Positions 11,638 through 23,261 are shown, counted from the stretch's first letter. The stretch is 64,000 bases of DNA from Lepidostoma basale (GCA_022606425.2 JAHDVF020000734.1:1488001-1552000), one strand, 5' to 3'. The notes: generated from the sequence alone by a model not told the origin. Program-made: numbers and translations.

Positions 11638-14034
11638 GTGAGTATCTTTTCTATCAGAACACCTACAGTATCTCCCTTCTCGAGCGAATAGCTTATACTT
11701 GAAGTTAGTATACCCAACAAAAAAGGCGCACGACGCTACCGCTCCCAGCCCTAAATAGGGGACTAGTTTGCACAAGTTATTCTGCCAACCGGTAAATCCT
11801 TTGAATACTTGAAAAGTTGTGCCAACAATTCTCGCACGTGTGTTCCTCCTCACCATTTCACCCTGCTCCGAAGCGGCACGTGTCACGGAAATGTGTGGCA
11901 CAAGTCAGCAGCTCTCCCACTAGTTTAGCCAATACTTTAACTATTGGATTTATTTAAGATATTTATATTTCCAGTAATCATGATAATACATAAATATTCA
12001 ATATTTGAATACGCTAAATGGTTTGGTTCTGTCAATTTAACTGTCTGTAACCAGCGTAATTTGTAAACAAGAAAATAATCTGATTCAACTGAAATTGAAA
12101 ATAATTACCTCTCGCCGGCCCTTTGCCTATACGTATAACGCGTGTTGTGTGTTTGGTACGAGCATCACCTAACGTGTATATTGTTCTGTACTGACTCGTG
12201 CGAGATCAATTAAAATCGCCGCGACAGCGTGGAGAGCTCCGCCATTGTGTTAAATTTTAGATTGTCATTATCAATTTCATCTTTTGATTCGTTTCACGCG
12301 TGCGCTTTTGAATACAAATTCCGCGACACACTTATGTGGGCCGGGTAATTTGAGGTGAAAGTCGTCGAGACTTTTTGACGATCGCGAGATTCTGCGCTTC
12401 GCAGCTTCCTAGCGAGCGAAGATCACGCGGATGTCTCTGGGCAAGGTTGGTGGCCAAGGTCGCGGGCGAGGTGGGGAGCGGCCGTCGATCATATCGGGAA
12501 TATTAAACTTTCGCGGCGCCACTGTTCTTATTTTGATATTGCGGCCAGCGCTGGGCTCGGCTTTCTCTCTCCACCTTCTGTGCACCGGATACGGTCCCCC
12601 AGCGATCGAGCCCTTTTGTTCTGCCGAGGCCATTCCGAAAGGATGTAGGGTGTTCGGATGGCTGAACCGAAGGCTCACACATTCATTCCTTTGTTGAATG
12701 ATTCGCTTTTTAAACACTTATTTTCTTCTTTCAATACTTCGGCATATCTTTATTTAATCCCCGCAATTTAGATATCCGTGGTTACGAAATACATCCAATA
12801 GAACTTCCTCCTTTGCGCTAATTAATTAAATATACAAAGTAATGTATAACATTTCTAGTTACGTATCGCAAATACTACAAACGAGCCCTTGATGCGATCG
12901 TATGGGATGCTCAGTCCGCGGAACTTGACAGGGAACTCGGGACCTTATTTGCACGTGTAATAAGGTTTGAATAAAGTGCGAAGGGCAAACGAGAACAAAA
13001 GCTACAACGAAACCGGCCGACCTTGCGTTACAATGTAAACATTCAAGGTCCCTTATTTCGAAGTTTTCGCGATTCTCCCGCCATCTCCCTTCCGCAAATA
13101 TCGTACATAATGTTGATTTTAATTCAGAAATATTTAAAGTCAAATTAAAATACGTAATCTAGTACACATCCGTCTCTTTCTTTTTTCCCGTGTTGATCTA
13201 TTGACTTCTCGTGAAAGCAGACTTATGAATTATGTAAATGTGTGTTTTTGTTCCGAGAGCGCAGAACTTCCGTTGCGTCCGGAAGAGTGATCTCTACGAC
13301 CCCATTAGCCATGTCGTCTAATTTCTGTTGACACAACTCCTAGAAGGGAAGGGAAGGCGTTGTACATGTTTCGAGATTAGCAACGTAACTAATGAGCAAC
13401 TATTGAATCTGTAAGGTCTGGCCAATGCTGAGCGCAACAAGGAAATACGAGAGCAGCGCGAGCGCTCGGTAAGGCCAGAGCCTCGGCGATTCACTTCCTA
13501 GAGGAAAGTAGATCCATTAACGCTGGTCAATGTAACCAGTTTCCATTGAGACGAGAGGTCAATATGGAAATGAACTTGAGGTCGGGTATTTAATTTAGAG
13601 CGATATTTAGAATAACGTACACTTAGTTAGCAGCCCGAAAGTGGTTGATAAGAGCTGATGGCACCGCTCGTAATATAATAGCTTACGCGTCCGCTTATCG
13701 ATCCCAAACGTTACGCACGCTCGGCCTTGGTAACCCAACGAGCTTTCATGTTGCCCCGCGATGTTCCTACTACGCTGGGGGGACCCCTCGCGGCCTTGCC
13801 ACGCGCCGTGCTGGTGACGTCAGAGGGGTGTGGGGCGCCTGCCGCCACCCTCACCCCGGGTCCAGAGCGGTGCGTGGTTGAGACTCGTTCATTGACTGAT
13901 AAGCGCGTCTAGACGGGCCTTGCAGTGGTACAATGCGCGGGTTACTGACTCTCGGACTCTTACACATCCCAAACAAATATTAGAATATGCATACTTAACT
14001 CCAAAATTCTTACTATTCGTTTCTTTTGTTACAG
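11638..14034 (+). other. E75 last intron
   Basis: Intronic. A GC-rich islet at 13740-13880 and a group of nuclear-receptor half-sites at 13523-13584 are possible control elements. The intron ends with TTACAG at 14029-14034. No other exon is seen. Confidence 0.6.
13523..13584 (+). promoter_or_regulatory. Cluster of nuclear-receptor half-sites
   Basis: Within 62 bases there are CTGGT-CAATGTA-ACCAG (13523-13539, an imperfect ecdysone-response-like inverted repeat), AGGTCA (13556), TGAACT (13571) and AGGTCG (13579). Ecdysone receptor or E75/HR3 binding is possible, but the motifs are short. Confidence 0.3.
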
Positions 14035-15639
14035 GCTTGTCCGCTGAATCCTGCGCCGGAACTTCAGTCTGAGAAGGAGTTTTCTCAGCGATTTGCTCAC
14101 GTCATTCGCGGAGTCATTGATTTCGCCGGCCTCATTCCTGGATTCCAGCTATTATCTCAAGAGGACAAATTCGCTCTGCTGAAAAGCGGTCTCTTTGACG
14201 CCCTCTTCGTCAGATTGATCTGTATGTTTGATTCTCCCATCAATAGCATTATCTGTCTGAACGGACAAGTGATGAAGAGAGATTCGATACAGAATGGAGC
14301 CAATGCCAGATTCCTCGTAGACTCCACATTTAAGTTCGCCGAGAGAATCAACTCCATGCATTTGACGGATGCGGAGATCGGCCTGTTCTGCGCTATAGTT
14401 CTAATCACTCCCGACCGGCCCGGGTTACGGAACATCGAGCTCGTAGAACGTATGTACTCAAAACTAAAGTCCTGCCTTCAAACAGTCATCAACCAGAACA
14501 GACCGGGACAACCGGAATTCCTTCACGAACTAATGAAGACTCTTCCCGACTTGAGAACACTCAGCACTCTTCACACAGAAAAGTTGGTTGTGTTTAGAAC
14601 TGAGCATAAAGAACTGCTTAGACAGCAGATGTGGTCTATGGAAGATGATAGCAGTAAGAGTCCAGCTGGAAGTTCTTCGTGGTCTTCGGGCTCAGATGTA
14701 ACTATGGACGAGGCAGTGAAGAGTCCATTGGGATCCGTGTCCAGCACAGAGTCCGCGTGCTCCGGGGAGACTGACCATTATTCTGGGGCTCCACTCCTGG
14801 CCGCCACTCTGGCCGGAGTGGGCGGGCGGTGTCCCGTTCGACCCCGTGCTGACTCTGGGGGCTCTCGCGGCTCGGCTTCCTCCGGAGATGATGAACTACT
14901 CGCTCCTGGCAGACCGGGACTCACCGTCACTCCGCTGGTGCGCCCAACACACGCGCACACCTATACCCACCCCAACACCCACCCGCACCTACGCTATCGC
15001 AAACTAGATTCTCCCACCGATTCGGGCATCGAGTCCGGAAATGAGAAACATGAAAAGCGACCCGGAACCTCTTCGGGTTGCTCCAGTCCCCGTTCTTCGC
15101 AAGAGGAACGCGGCGATGAGAAGCATAGGCCGGTCGAAGACATGCCTGTGTTGAAAAGAGTATTACAAGCTCCTCCCTTGTACGACACCAGCTCCTTGAT
15201 GGACGAAGCTTACAAACCTCATAAAAAGTTCCGAGCGATGCGCCAGAAAGAGTCCGCGGAAGCGGAAGCCGTTCCTACCGGAGGGCCGTCCCCGCGGCCA
15301 TCCCAGCTGCAGATGCACCTCTCCAGGCCCGTCCCCGCCCCGGCGCCCGCCCTGTCCGTCACGCACTCCGTGCTGGCGCGGTCGCTCATGGAGGAGCCGC
15401 ACATGACGCCCGAGCAGATGAAGCGCGCCGACATCATCCAGAACTACATCATGCGGGACCCGGCGTACCGGTCGCCGCGGTGGCCCGCCGCCTCGCCCTC
15501 CCCCGCCGCTCCCCCCGCGCCCCGCCTGGAGCTGCAGGTGGACATCGCGGACTCCGCGCAGCCCCTCAACCTGTCCAAGAAGTCCCCCTCCCCGGCCCGC
15601 AGCCCCTTCCACCCCCACAACCTGCTCCTAGAGGCGTAG
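14035..15639 (+). CDS. E75: E75 last exon: ligand-binding and F domains
   Basis: This exon encodes 534 residues and a TAG stop at 15637. Residues 1-205 of the exon form the ligand-binding domain. The nuclear-receptor signature FAGLIPGFQLLSQEDKFALL is clear and the domain runs to helix 11 and QQMWSMED. The heme-ligand equivalents of Rev-erb, Cys in ACPLNP (14038) and His in STLHTEK (14572), are both present, so it should bind heme and respond to NO or CO and redox state. The F domain keeps the conserved E75 blocks: YRKLDSPTDSGIESGNEK (with a DSGIES phosphodegron-like motif), MPVLKRVLQAPPLYD, MTPEQMKRADIIQNY and LELQVDIADSAQPLNLSKK. It is much shorter than the fly F domain and lacks long poly-Gln runs. 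The whole region is uninterrupted by introns. Confidence 0.96.
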   Translation, partial: ACPLNPAPELQSEKEFSQRFAHVIRGVIDFAGLIPGFQLLSQEDKFALLKSGLFDALFVRLICMFDSPINSIICLNGQVMKRDSIQNGANARFLVDSTFKFAERINSMHLTDAEIGLFCAIVLITPDRPGLRNIELVERMYSKLKSCLQTVINQNRPGQPEFLHELMKTLPDLRTLSTLHTEKLVVFRTEHKELLRQQMWSMEDDSSKSPAGSSSWSSGSDVTMDEAVKSPLGSVSSTESACSGETDHYSGAPLLAATLAGVGGRCPVRPRADSGGSRGSASSGDDELLAPGRPGLTVTPLVRPTHAHTYTHPNTHPHLRYRKLDSPTDSGIESGNEKHEKRPGTSSGCSSPRSSQEERGDEKHRPVEDMPVLKRVLQAPPLYDTSSLMDEAYKPHKKFRAMRQKESAEAEAVPTGGPSPRPSQLQMHLSRPVPAPAPALSVTHSVLARSLMEEPHMTPEQMKRADIIQNYIMRDPAYRSPRWPAASPSPAAPPAPRLELQVDIADSAQPLNLSKKSPSPARSPFHPHNLLLEA

Positions 15640-16840
15640 TGCCGCCCGCCTCCCCCGCCCGAATTAAAACCAAATAATGTATTGACTGGTGAATAGCTCG
15701 CCGCGTTGTGCCGAAGTATTGTTGTAAATATATGCGGAGACTGTGCGGACGATACCTGGCACCATCCTACTATTGTGTTAGACTTATGTTTAGGATTTCA
15801 AATTGGAATTAATATATTTGTGATAAATTTCATTTTATAGTTGTGTTACTCGTAAGCGAGCGCGCGGGGCCGCCGAGAGGCCCCCGTCGTATTCCGATCA
15901 TCGTTCACCCGTGTCGTATTTAGTTCACCGAGACTCCTAAGGTCGATCGAAATGTTTTATATTTTGACTATTTATTTAAGTATCGTACACTATTTTATTT
16001 ACCTTTTCTATGAAAATGTTACGTTACGTTAGGATTAGGGAGCGAGTGTACATATAAGGCGAGGACTCTGTGACTCGAGTGCAATCCGCCGCCGCCGGTA
16101 GGCTAGCTAGAGCTAGAAGGCGGCGGCCGCCGGCCCCGGCATTTCTTTCTTTGTCGCTATTAGTAGGTAATTTAAATAAATCAGTACGTTTGAACAAAGT
16201 TAAGATAGATATGTTATTATATTTAAAGAATCCAAGCCAGTGGGGAAATGATTTCATTAGCGAACCTGTCAACTAGTCGAGACGGTTCCCCTCGCTCTTC
16301 TCCGGCCGGGCGGTCCACTTTGACTCCAGACTGTCCGATCTCGTACAAAGCATGTTGCATTTACGGCCTCGGTTTCAATTGTATTAAATAGTTTAAACAA
16401 TCATTTGAAAGTAAAGAAAGTAACCATTGCTGTGTGTATTATTATTATCGACTCATTTAACGTCTTCTCCTCGAAATCATTTCCTCACACTCAATCGTCA
16501 GCGTGTCGGGTCAGTGAGGCGGGGATGACATGTCACTTCCTCAACACTACCTCAGGCTAGCGGCGCCGCCCGGATAGCAATCCCGCGCGCGGACTATCCC
16601 CCGTGGCGGGCGTACTACCCACTGCGAGTGCGGTCCCTCGGGGCCCCACTGTGCAGGGTGCCCGTTCATATTTGTTTAGCCGTGACATATCAAACCTGCC
16701 AGTGTAATTAACAAATTAAATCAAAGATGGTTGCCAAGTGTGTATGTTTAGTATTTTGTAAGCTTGGGTCAGTTCTCAATGTATTGTTACACCATGAAAA
16801 TGAGAGATCGTCAGAATAAAAATATTGTCTGGTGAAAAAT
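15640..16840 (+). other. E75: E75 3' UTR
   Basis: Non-coding sequence after the stop. A Pumilio site TGTAAATA lies at 15723-15730 and an AU-rich ATTTATTTA at 15970-15978, both typical of unstable, tightly timed mRNAs. Possible poly(A) signals are AATAAA at 16175-16180 and 16815-16820; the second is followed by a T/G-rich stretch and is my preferred end. The true 3' end needs transcript data. Confidence 0.6.
16815..16820 (+). terminator. E75: Candidate E75 poly(A) signal
   Basis: AATAAA, with a TTTTATTTGT-type downstream element about 30 bases on. A proximal alternative is at 16175. Confidence 0.4.
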
Positions 16841-18090
16841 TATGCAAGCATTTTATTTGTACATTTATTCACACACTCGTCCTAACCTTTATTTCCTAGC
16901 CCCAAACACACCAAAGCATAATATAACGATTGCCGACGTATGATTCATTGCCCTAAAGAACTACATATAATACAATATGAGCTTAAAATCTTTCGAACAT
17001 TTTTGGGCATTTGATAAAAATATCGGCAATCGCTTTATTAATATAACATTACAAAATGAATTAAAAAAATACAATGTCACAAGGACACAAGTCACGAATC
17101 ATGCGGAGATGACTGCAGCCCATCCAATCTGTGAAATCTCAGAAAAATGAAGTTAAATATAAAATAATCAAATCTATGTTGAGTAGGTGAGTATCAAGTT
17201 AAACACAACATAATCTCATGAGACATGTCGACATGAGAACTACGAAAGAAATAAATAGGAAGTAAAACAAAGTGTTCGTCTGAAGGCAGTTTATAATAAA
17301 ACAAAGAATATGAAATCAAATTGAAGGTCTTTCCTGTGAAAAGTTCGTCACGGCTATACTTGCCGCTGATCTGGTGGACCAATTTGCTGGATAAATCTTG
17401 TTCATATTAAAGGAAATGTATATATTTCTGAGAGCATATAAGGGGACATTTGCAAAAGTATGATAACTTTTTATAAAAGTATAATAATAAAATATATAAC
17501 TTAAGGCACGTTAAGGAGCCATTAGGTTTTTCGATTGTAAAAATGAAAAATATAATAATATATACCAATCGAATAGCTAATTATATGAGCACAATGTATT
17601 TGATATAACACATTTGAATAACTAAATCCCAATCAAACGAAGTTGGCGAAATTGTCAGGTTTGCTATTATCCGCGGCGCGAATGTGCTCGCAGAAGCGGC
17701 AGCAGCTTGCCATTAGTTTCTTCTCAATATCTCCCGGCGTAATAATCCACCACACCATTATTCGGTACCGACACCCAGCAGACAATATTAAGCAGTCCTT
17801 GAATCTATTTCAGATTTTTATTATAGCACTTCCTGGTACGCGTTGCAAAGAATCAATTCGTAAACACTACGGCATTCCGGGAGAGGAAAAAATCTGAGCT
17901 TTGACTTATACTCTCTAGTGAAATTTTCAAATTAAACCACGCTGAGCTGACGTTCCGTTGCCGCTACAGTCCTGTATCACTATGACGTACCATATGTCAG
18001 GAAACAACATGTACCTATATTCATTTTTCCGTATTTTAATATTATATTAATAAAAAGTCCTCAAACATTCTACCAAAAAAATAATGTACT
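16841..18090. other. Intergenic, no gene seen
   Basis: AT-rich unique-looking DNA immediately downstream of E75. ORFs here are short and lack domains. A moderately GC-rich patch is at 17640-17720. Confidence 0.5.
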
Positions 18091-18094
18091 GGCC

Positions 18095-18410
18095 TTTCTA
18101 GCAGAGGTACAGCTCTAATGGCTATTCCTCTATTGTTGGAAATGTGATTTGGTGGTGCTGCGGGAGCTAAATGTGTGGCCCGGAGTGCTCCTCCGAAAGA
18201 GGGAGAAGGATGATTTAGGGTTTATGCTAGGGTTTATTACTCGGTCAGGAAATGGCAGACCGGTTAGGGTTGACATTGTATTATGGGATCAATCTTATTA
18301 TTTAAACAAAAAGAGGCACTGCTTCTCTTCTCTTCCTCTAGGAAGAAGCAGTGCCTCTTCTTTCCTTCTTATTCATCCATCCAATTCATCCAGTTCATCC
18401 ATTCAATAAA
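18095..18410 (+). mobile_element. Repeat family D copy
   Basis: Related copies are at 21165-21570, 54945-55120 and, shorter, 57060-57150 and 61790-61835. Shared blocks include 'gctctaatggctattcctc' and 'cggagtg..cctccgaaagaggg'. A 14-bp hairpin (GAGGCACTGCTTCT and its complement) lies at 18311-18357. On the strand shown at 18100 the start resembles a tRNA B box (GAGGTACAGCTC; GAGGTTCAGCTC in other copies), so a SINE origin is possible. Confidence 0.5.
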
Positions 18411-18689
18411 TCATACAATGATATTTTTAAGCAATAAAGAGATAAACGATATTTTCAAATAAACTAATTGCAAGCGTCGATTGTTACATATCAGAACCGG
18501 CTCGCCTTTGGTGATGCTGAATTTCTAAAGAGGGAAGATGATTTAAATGTTGACGGGGTCATAGACACAGTTCAACAAGGAATAATATTATATATCACCG
18601 ATGTCGTCATCATATGTATGAATACGTATATAATATTATATATTTTGTGTAAAAAAAATGATTAAACTCATCATTTTGATTAAAATACA

Positions 18690-19020
18690 TCAAATCACAT
18701 CAAATCAGTTTATTTCAGAAATAAATATGAAAGACGTAATGTCTATTGATATTACAAAATTAATTTTAAGGCAAAATTAATTAATTGAGAACAGGTAAAA
18801 TAATATATTATGTATAGTATACTACCAGAAACGCATGATAGATGGTTCGACATTAGGAAGACAAGACACTCTCCAGAATTAAGAGTAATTGCCTTATGAA
18901 CGTACTTTCACTTATATTATATGAAAGATGTCGATCTCCGAGGAGACCGCGTTCAGCGGATTAATTGCTCTTCCCACCGGTGTCACCAGAGGCAGATTGG
19001 TTCTGGCGGCCGGTAGGTAA
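18690..19020 (-). mobile_element. LINE 3' end with (TGATT)n-type tail
   Basis: The minus strand matches the non-coding end of the copy at 56220-56575, including 'gaaagtacgttca' and 'gagagtatcttgtcttcct', and ends in an ATCAAATCA-rich tail. It has no intact coding region. Confidence 0.55.
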
Positions 19021-19039
19021 AACAATCTATGCTGTCGTT

Positions 19040-19135
19040 ACTAACTGACTAACTAACCACCAAGCCGTCTTACTGAAGAGGTAGGCAGAAAGAATGGACC
19101 ACAGTACTGTTCTTACTTGACATACTTCCACAGAT
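19040..19135 (-). mobile_element. LINE-T 3' tail fragment
   Basis: An ACTAACTAACTAACC tail is followed by the conserved 'aggcagaaagaatggacc' block of the LINE-T family. Confidence 0.6.
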
Positions 19136-19139
19136 TCTT

Positions 19140-20275
19140 TAATAATAATAATAATATGCTAACTTTTAAAGCGCCGTTTTTGTGATGTAATCACCTCAAG
19201 GGCGCATTAAGACGTGTTTTAAATCTTAAAAATGTAAATGTGACCGCTTAAAAAACGATCGGTTTAAAAGTGTAGTAGAACAAAGTATAAATGATTAAAT
19301 TGGGTATGAAATATGAAAAAGATGGGTTTTCAATTTAGATCTGAAATCTGTCGGATCATTTATGCATCTAAGGTGTGAAGGGAGATTGTTCCAAGCTGAT
19401 GGACCGGCTACCGCGAACGCTCGATCCCCGAACTTTGTACTGGGGCAACGCTTCGGCTCAACTAATCTTCCTATTGCTGAGGAGTTCGCCGAGCGAAGTG
19501 TGGATTTCCGTGAATTTAGGCTGTCCGTTATACAGAGTTCATATATATAACTTGGTGCCATTCCATGTAGCGCTTTGAAGACTGTCCAGCAGAGTTTATA
19601 CTGAATTCTTTCTGGACTTTTAAGCCAGTGAAGTTCTTTGAGATGTTGTGTTATATGGGACTTTTTTGGATTGCCTTTAATGAGCCTTGCTGCTGCATTG
19701 AACGTTTGTTTATTTGTTGTTTTGGAATGTTTGCATAAATTCAATTACAATAATCAAGTCGTGACACAACGAAGGAATTTACAAGAGTTTTGAAAGTGTC
19801 ATGGGGAATACTCCTTTTGACGGATTTTAATCGTCTTAGGTGGAAGAAACTAGCGCTGACCGTGTTATTAATTTGGGATTTTAGAGACAGATTTGCGTCA
19901 AGATAAACACCAAGAAGCTTTGTGGAGTTTTTGGGAACGATATCATTGTCAGCTGTTGAAATTGAGGAATGATCGATAAGATGTTGACGCTTTGCGGAAG
20001 AAGTCCAGAGAAATTCCGTTTTGGATGGATTTAGTTTAAGTTTGTTTGATGCCATCCATCTGGATATGGCATCAATGCAGTTGACAGTTATTGACGTAAG
20101 ATGTTTGGTGTCATCAGGGTTGCAGAAAAAATAAAGTTGCTGATCATCAGCATAGCAATGTGAGAGGAGGCCAAAGGATTCGATTATTTTGGCAACGTCA
20201 TTCGTAAACATGATAAATAAAAGGGGTCCTAAAACAGAGCCTTGTGGCACACCAGATTGGATATTGGATATTGGA
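19140..20275 (-). mobile_element. CR1/L2-like LINE, 3' part with reverse transcriptase
   Basis: The minus strand encodes the C-terminal half of a non-LTR ORF2. Residues from 20250 down read PQGSVLGPLLFIMFTND, then YADD of the catalytic palm (C-box), then NPSKTEFLW and LGVYLD. After a break near 19742 a second frame reads LHWLKSPERIQYKLCWTVF and FGDRAFAVAGPSAWNNLP, the typical CR1/L2/Rex-type C-terminus. The element is 5'-truncated, carries a frame break, and ends in an (ATT)n tail at 19141-19156. It is not active. Confidence 0.85.
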
Positions 20276-21120
20276 TATTAATATAATTAATATTCATACG
20301 TCGTGTCATGCAGGCACGATTTCTACGATACTATATAACAGGGTATTCTTACAAAAGCGAAGATATTTGGACATCATTTGACAACAAGAAAAGATTGTGA
20401 AATGTTTCAAAAGTAAATGTGTAGGAAAACGATCCGAAATCATCCCCTAAATAGTCAAGAGCCGTGTACGTAAATAAGCATACCGTAGACCGTAGGTGCG
20501 AGGTAGAGAGGGATATGCTGAGCGGGAAACGAGTCCACATTATGCAGTAATGCAAATGCCCAACTCGCTTCCGAGCGGTAATGTGGCGTTATGACCCGTG
20601 GTATAGGATTGCCGGTAATTTTCAAATGAGGAAGGACTGCTTGCGAGAGCGCGGAATTCGCTCGAACTAAAATAACCTTCCTAGTTTAAATTAACTGCTC
20701 CATAACGGTCTTCGGGGTTAATGTCCGGTACTCGCGAGACCAGCCTTTGCTGCCAAATCGAGCCCCCGAGCAGACGGGTTATAACTGAAATAACTGGAGT
20801 TTCATGTATCATACAAATGGTTTACCTTTCGTGTTTAGTGAGTATAATAGTTTTGTCGTGTTTTCCTCGTGAGAGCACGTTGTATGACCGTAAGAATAGT
20901 ACTTGCGTAGTTTGAGGTTATTTATTTTAATTCTTCTGTACAATGTATTTGTGAACTCATGCCATAAATTTTTGGGATTTGGTTATACAAGGGACTCGTA
21001 TGATAGCACTTAAGCACACTTTGTGCTCAGCATGCTCTAGAAGTACGAGTATATATTAAATTAGATTATGTTCCTTTTCAATACGAATGATTACAAAAGA
21101 TATTCCAGACCATTACCTAA
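20276..21120. other. Intergenic with GC-rich islet
   Basis: No gene. A GC-rich islet lies at about 20500-20790. The rest is AT-rich. Confidence 0.4.
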
Positions 21121-21139
21121 ATTATTACCATCTTCCTTA

Positions 21140-21600
21140 TTAATAATGACCCTTTACCACCAAGTTATCCACCATCATTCAATCCTTTACCACTCTCACA
21201 ATCAATGCGGATAAAAAAAATCCTCCCCGATAGCCCACTACGTACTCCGCTAAACAAAAAGGTCTCACGCAGGATGCTATTTCCTACCACAACTCCATCC
21301 AGGCACTGCTCCTCTTCTCTTCCCCTCGGGAACAGACTTTTTTTTAAACACAATCCCAACCCTAACTGATCTTCCATTCTCTGACAATAATATAAGACTT
21401 TATCATAAACCCTAAATCCCCCCTCGCCCTCTTTCGGAGGGACACTCCGGGCCATACATTTAGCCCCATCATAAAACAACTACCAAATCACATTCCAACA
21501 ATGTTTCCTACAGACGTAAGAGGAATAGCCATTAGAGCTGAACCTCTGTTAGCCAGAAGATCCAAGTTCAAGTCCAAGATAAGGTAGTGTGAATTGAAAA
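21140..21600 (-). mobile_element. Repeat family D, longest copy
   Basis: This is the fullest copy of the family also found at 18095, 54945, 57060 and 61790. It has no coding capacity that I recognise. It ends with 'gccagaagatccaagttcaa', which recurs almost unchanged in the other copies. Confidence 0.55.
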
Positions 21601-21808
21601 GAATTTTAGGAAGGTCAAGGAAAACATGGCAATACCAAAATAATAAATTACTAAAATGCAGCCATGTTCGAAGTCGAAACAATCAATTAGTGTGCGTGTC
21701 ACGGGAGTTAGGTCAGGATTGAACAGTATGGCAGTTCATCATCTCTACATATAGACTCTCTAGATATACAAACTTAGTCAATAATGTGTTTACTTTTCTC
21801 TTCATTAA

Positions 21809-21905
21809 ATCTGGTGTTCCCCAGGGATCTGTGTTGGGACTTCTTCTATTCATAAAGTTTTCAAATATTCTTGCCAAAACTATGAAATCACTTGGTTAGC
21901 TGTAA
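21809..21905 (+). mobile_element. Reverse transcriptase fragment
   Basis: The + strand reads SGVPQGSVLGLLLFIKFSN, the conserved reverse transcriptase block, with a stop soon after. It is a small non-LTR relic unlike the CR1 copy in its downstream residues. Confidence 0.65.
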
Positions 21906-22700
21906 AAAAAATTCTTTAACATCGTTCGGGACAAGTCCCCCCCTGGATCTCGATCTTGGCTTAGTTTCGTATTTGTGTACCACCATGCTGCCTATCGATG
22001 AGGTAGGAATGGTAAAGGTTTTTTTTAATGGTGTGTTGACAAACCAATTTCAAACTGTGGCCATGCGTGTTCCCGCTGTCTCGTTTCCTTCAATATAGTA
22101 TTATACATAAATAGAATATATAATAGTTTTTCGTTTCATAATATGATTGAAAAAAATCGCTTTATATAGACGTGCTTTTAAATGAGATTAGCTATAATAA
22201 ATTTCTTATTTATTTAGCAATGTAAGGACTGGGAGGGTATTTCGGAAAAGTTACCGAACAAACACTCGCGCTAGAAATAGTTAGCGAAAGAGCAGTGAAG
22301 TTAAAACGATTCGAGTTCTAACCAATCGAATTCCACGCTCAGATTCGAGAGAAAACAACAAAAAAGCTTTCCTGGCAATCAAGCCCTCCTCTAAATCAAC
22401 AATGGAGGCGAAGAATAAGATGCCGAATATTTATTTTGGCAGTAAATTCTCCTTATTTGTCCATGTTTTATTACACCAGCCACGTGTCAAGGTCGCTCCT
22501 TCTATTTACGTAATAAGCTTTTTAGTCTGCTCGCCAAGGGTTAACGAACTATCGCTTCTTTATTCCATCTAGTAATCGCATTAAGTGTTTGGTGGCGAGA
22601 CCAGTATCGTAATAATTCATTTTTAACTAATCATTATTATATTTCGTCTGGAGAGGAACTTTTTACTTTGGATCGTGCTAAATATTATAACATGAATCAA
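21906..22700. other. Intergenic, no gene seen
   Basis: AT-rich, without clear coding or repeat structure. Confidence 0.4.
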
Positions 22701-22704
22701 ACTT

Positions 22705-22875
22705 AGTTATTGTTTCTTAAACAATGATTTTAAGCTCCTTATTAAATATTAACATGAATGAAAACATCCGTTTTCTAGAAGTTTTATACAATTTTGTGGA
22801 AATGACATGTTCCCATAAATTGTTTCAGCAAAGCGAAACATGTCATTCTAATAAAACTACTATAAACAGATGTTA
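22705..22875. mobile_element. Foldback repeat with hammerhead-type motifs (ACATGT family)
   Basis: Inverted arms 'ttctagaagttttata' / 'ataaaactactataaac' flank opposed GACATGTT and CGAAACATGTCATTC motifs. It is a decayed copy of the family best seen at 25915-26160. Confidence 0.6.
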
Positions 22876-23024
22876 TCGTTTCTATTATTGAATCAAACGT
22901 TTTTGTGCCCCCTTATTTCTAATATAATACATATTTTTACTGTGCAATTCCATGATGACGATAATTTTTTAATTAAAACACTTTTCTTCACAATTTCTTG
23001 GTACAAAGAAGTTCATTTTAAATA

Positions 23025-23235
23025 ATGAAAACAAAAAAAAAATTGCCACAAAATTTCTTTATTATTAAATATTTAGTGTGCTTCAACTTGTGTTTATTGC
23101 CTACCGGTTTCGGCAGTTTGCTGCCATCTTCTCGTTCGCCAGAAAATGGCAGCAAGCTGCCGAAACCGGTCGACGATAAACACAAGTGGAAGCACGCTAA
23201 ATATATAATATTTAGAAATTTTGTACAATATTTTT
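23025..23235. mobile_element. Foldback repeat with paired ACCGGT hammerhead-like motifs
   Basis: Two arms of about 90 bases face each other. Each has a GGCAG-loop-CTGCC stem followed by GAAACCGGT. The CUGANGA core is mutated at two positions in each arm. The + motif lies at about 23140-23172 and the - motif at about 23103-23138. Confidence 0.65.
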
Positions 23236-23261
23236 TTTGTTTTCATTACGAATTAAAACAC

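Noticed and set aside
11524..11901. 125-codon minus-strand ORF over the hinge exon
   Set aside because: Overlaps the antisense of a conserved E75 exon and runs into intron.
15163..15618. 151-codon minus-strand ORF over the E75 F domain
   Set aside because: GC-rich antisense shadow; low-complexity Gly/Arg content.
23025..23235. CRISPR-like array
   Set aside because: Palindromic repeats occur once per site as foldbacks, not as spaced direct repeats, and this is eukaryotic DNA.
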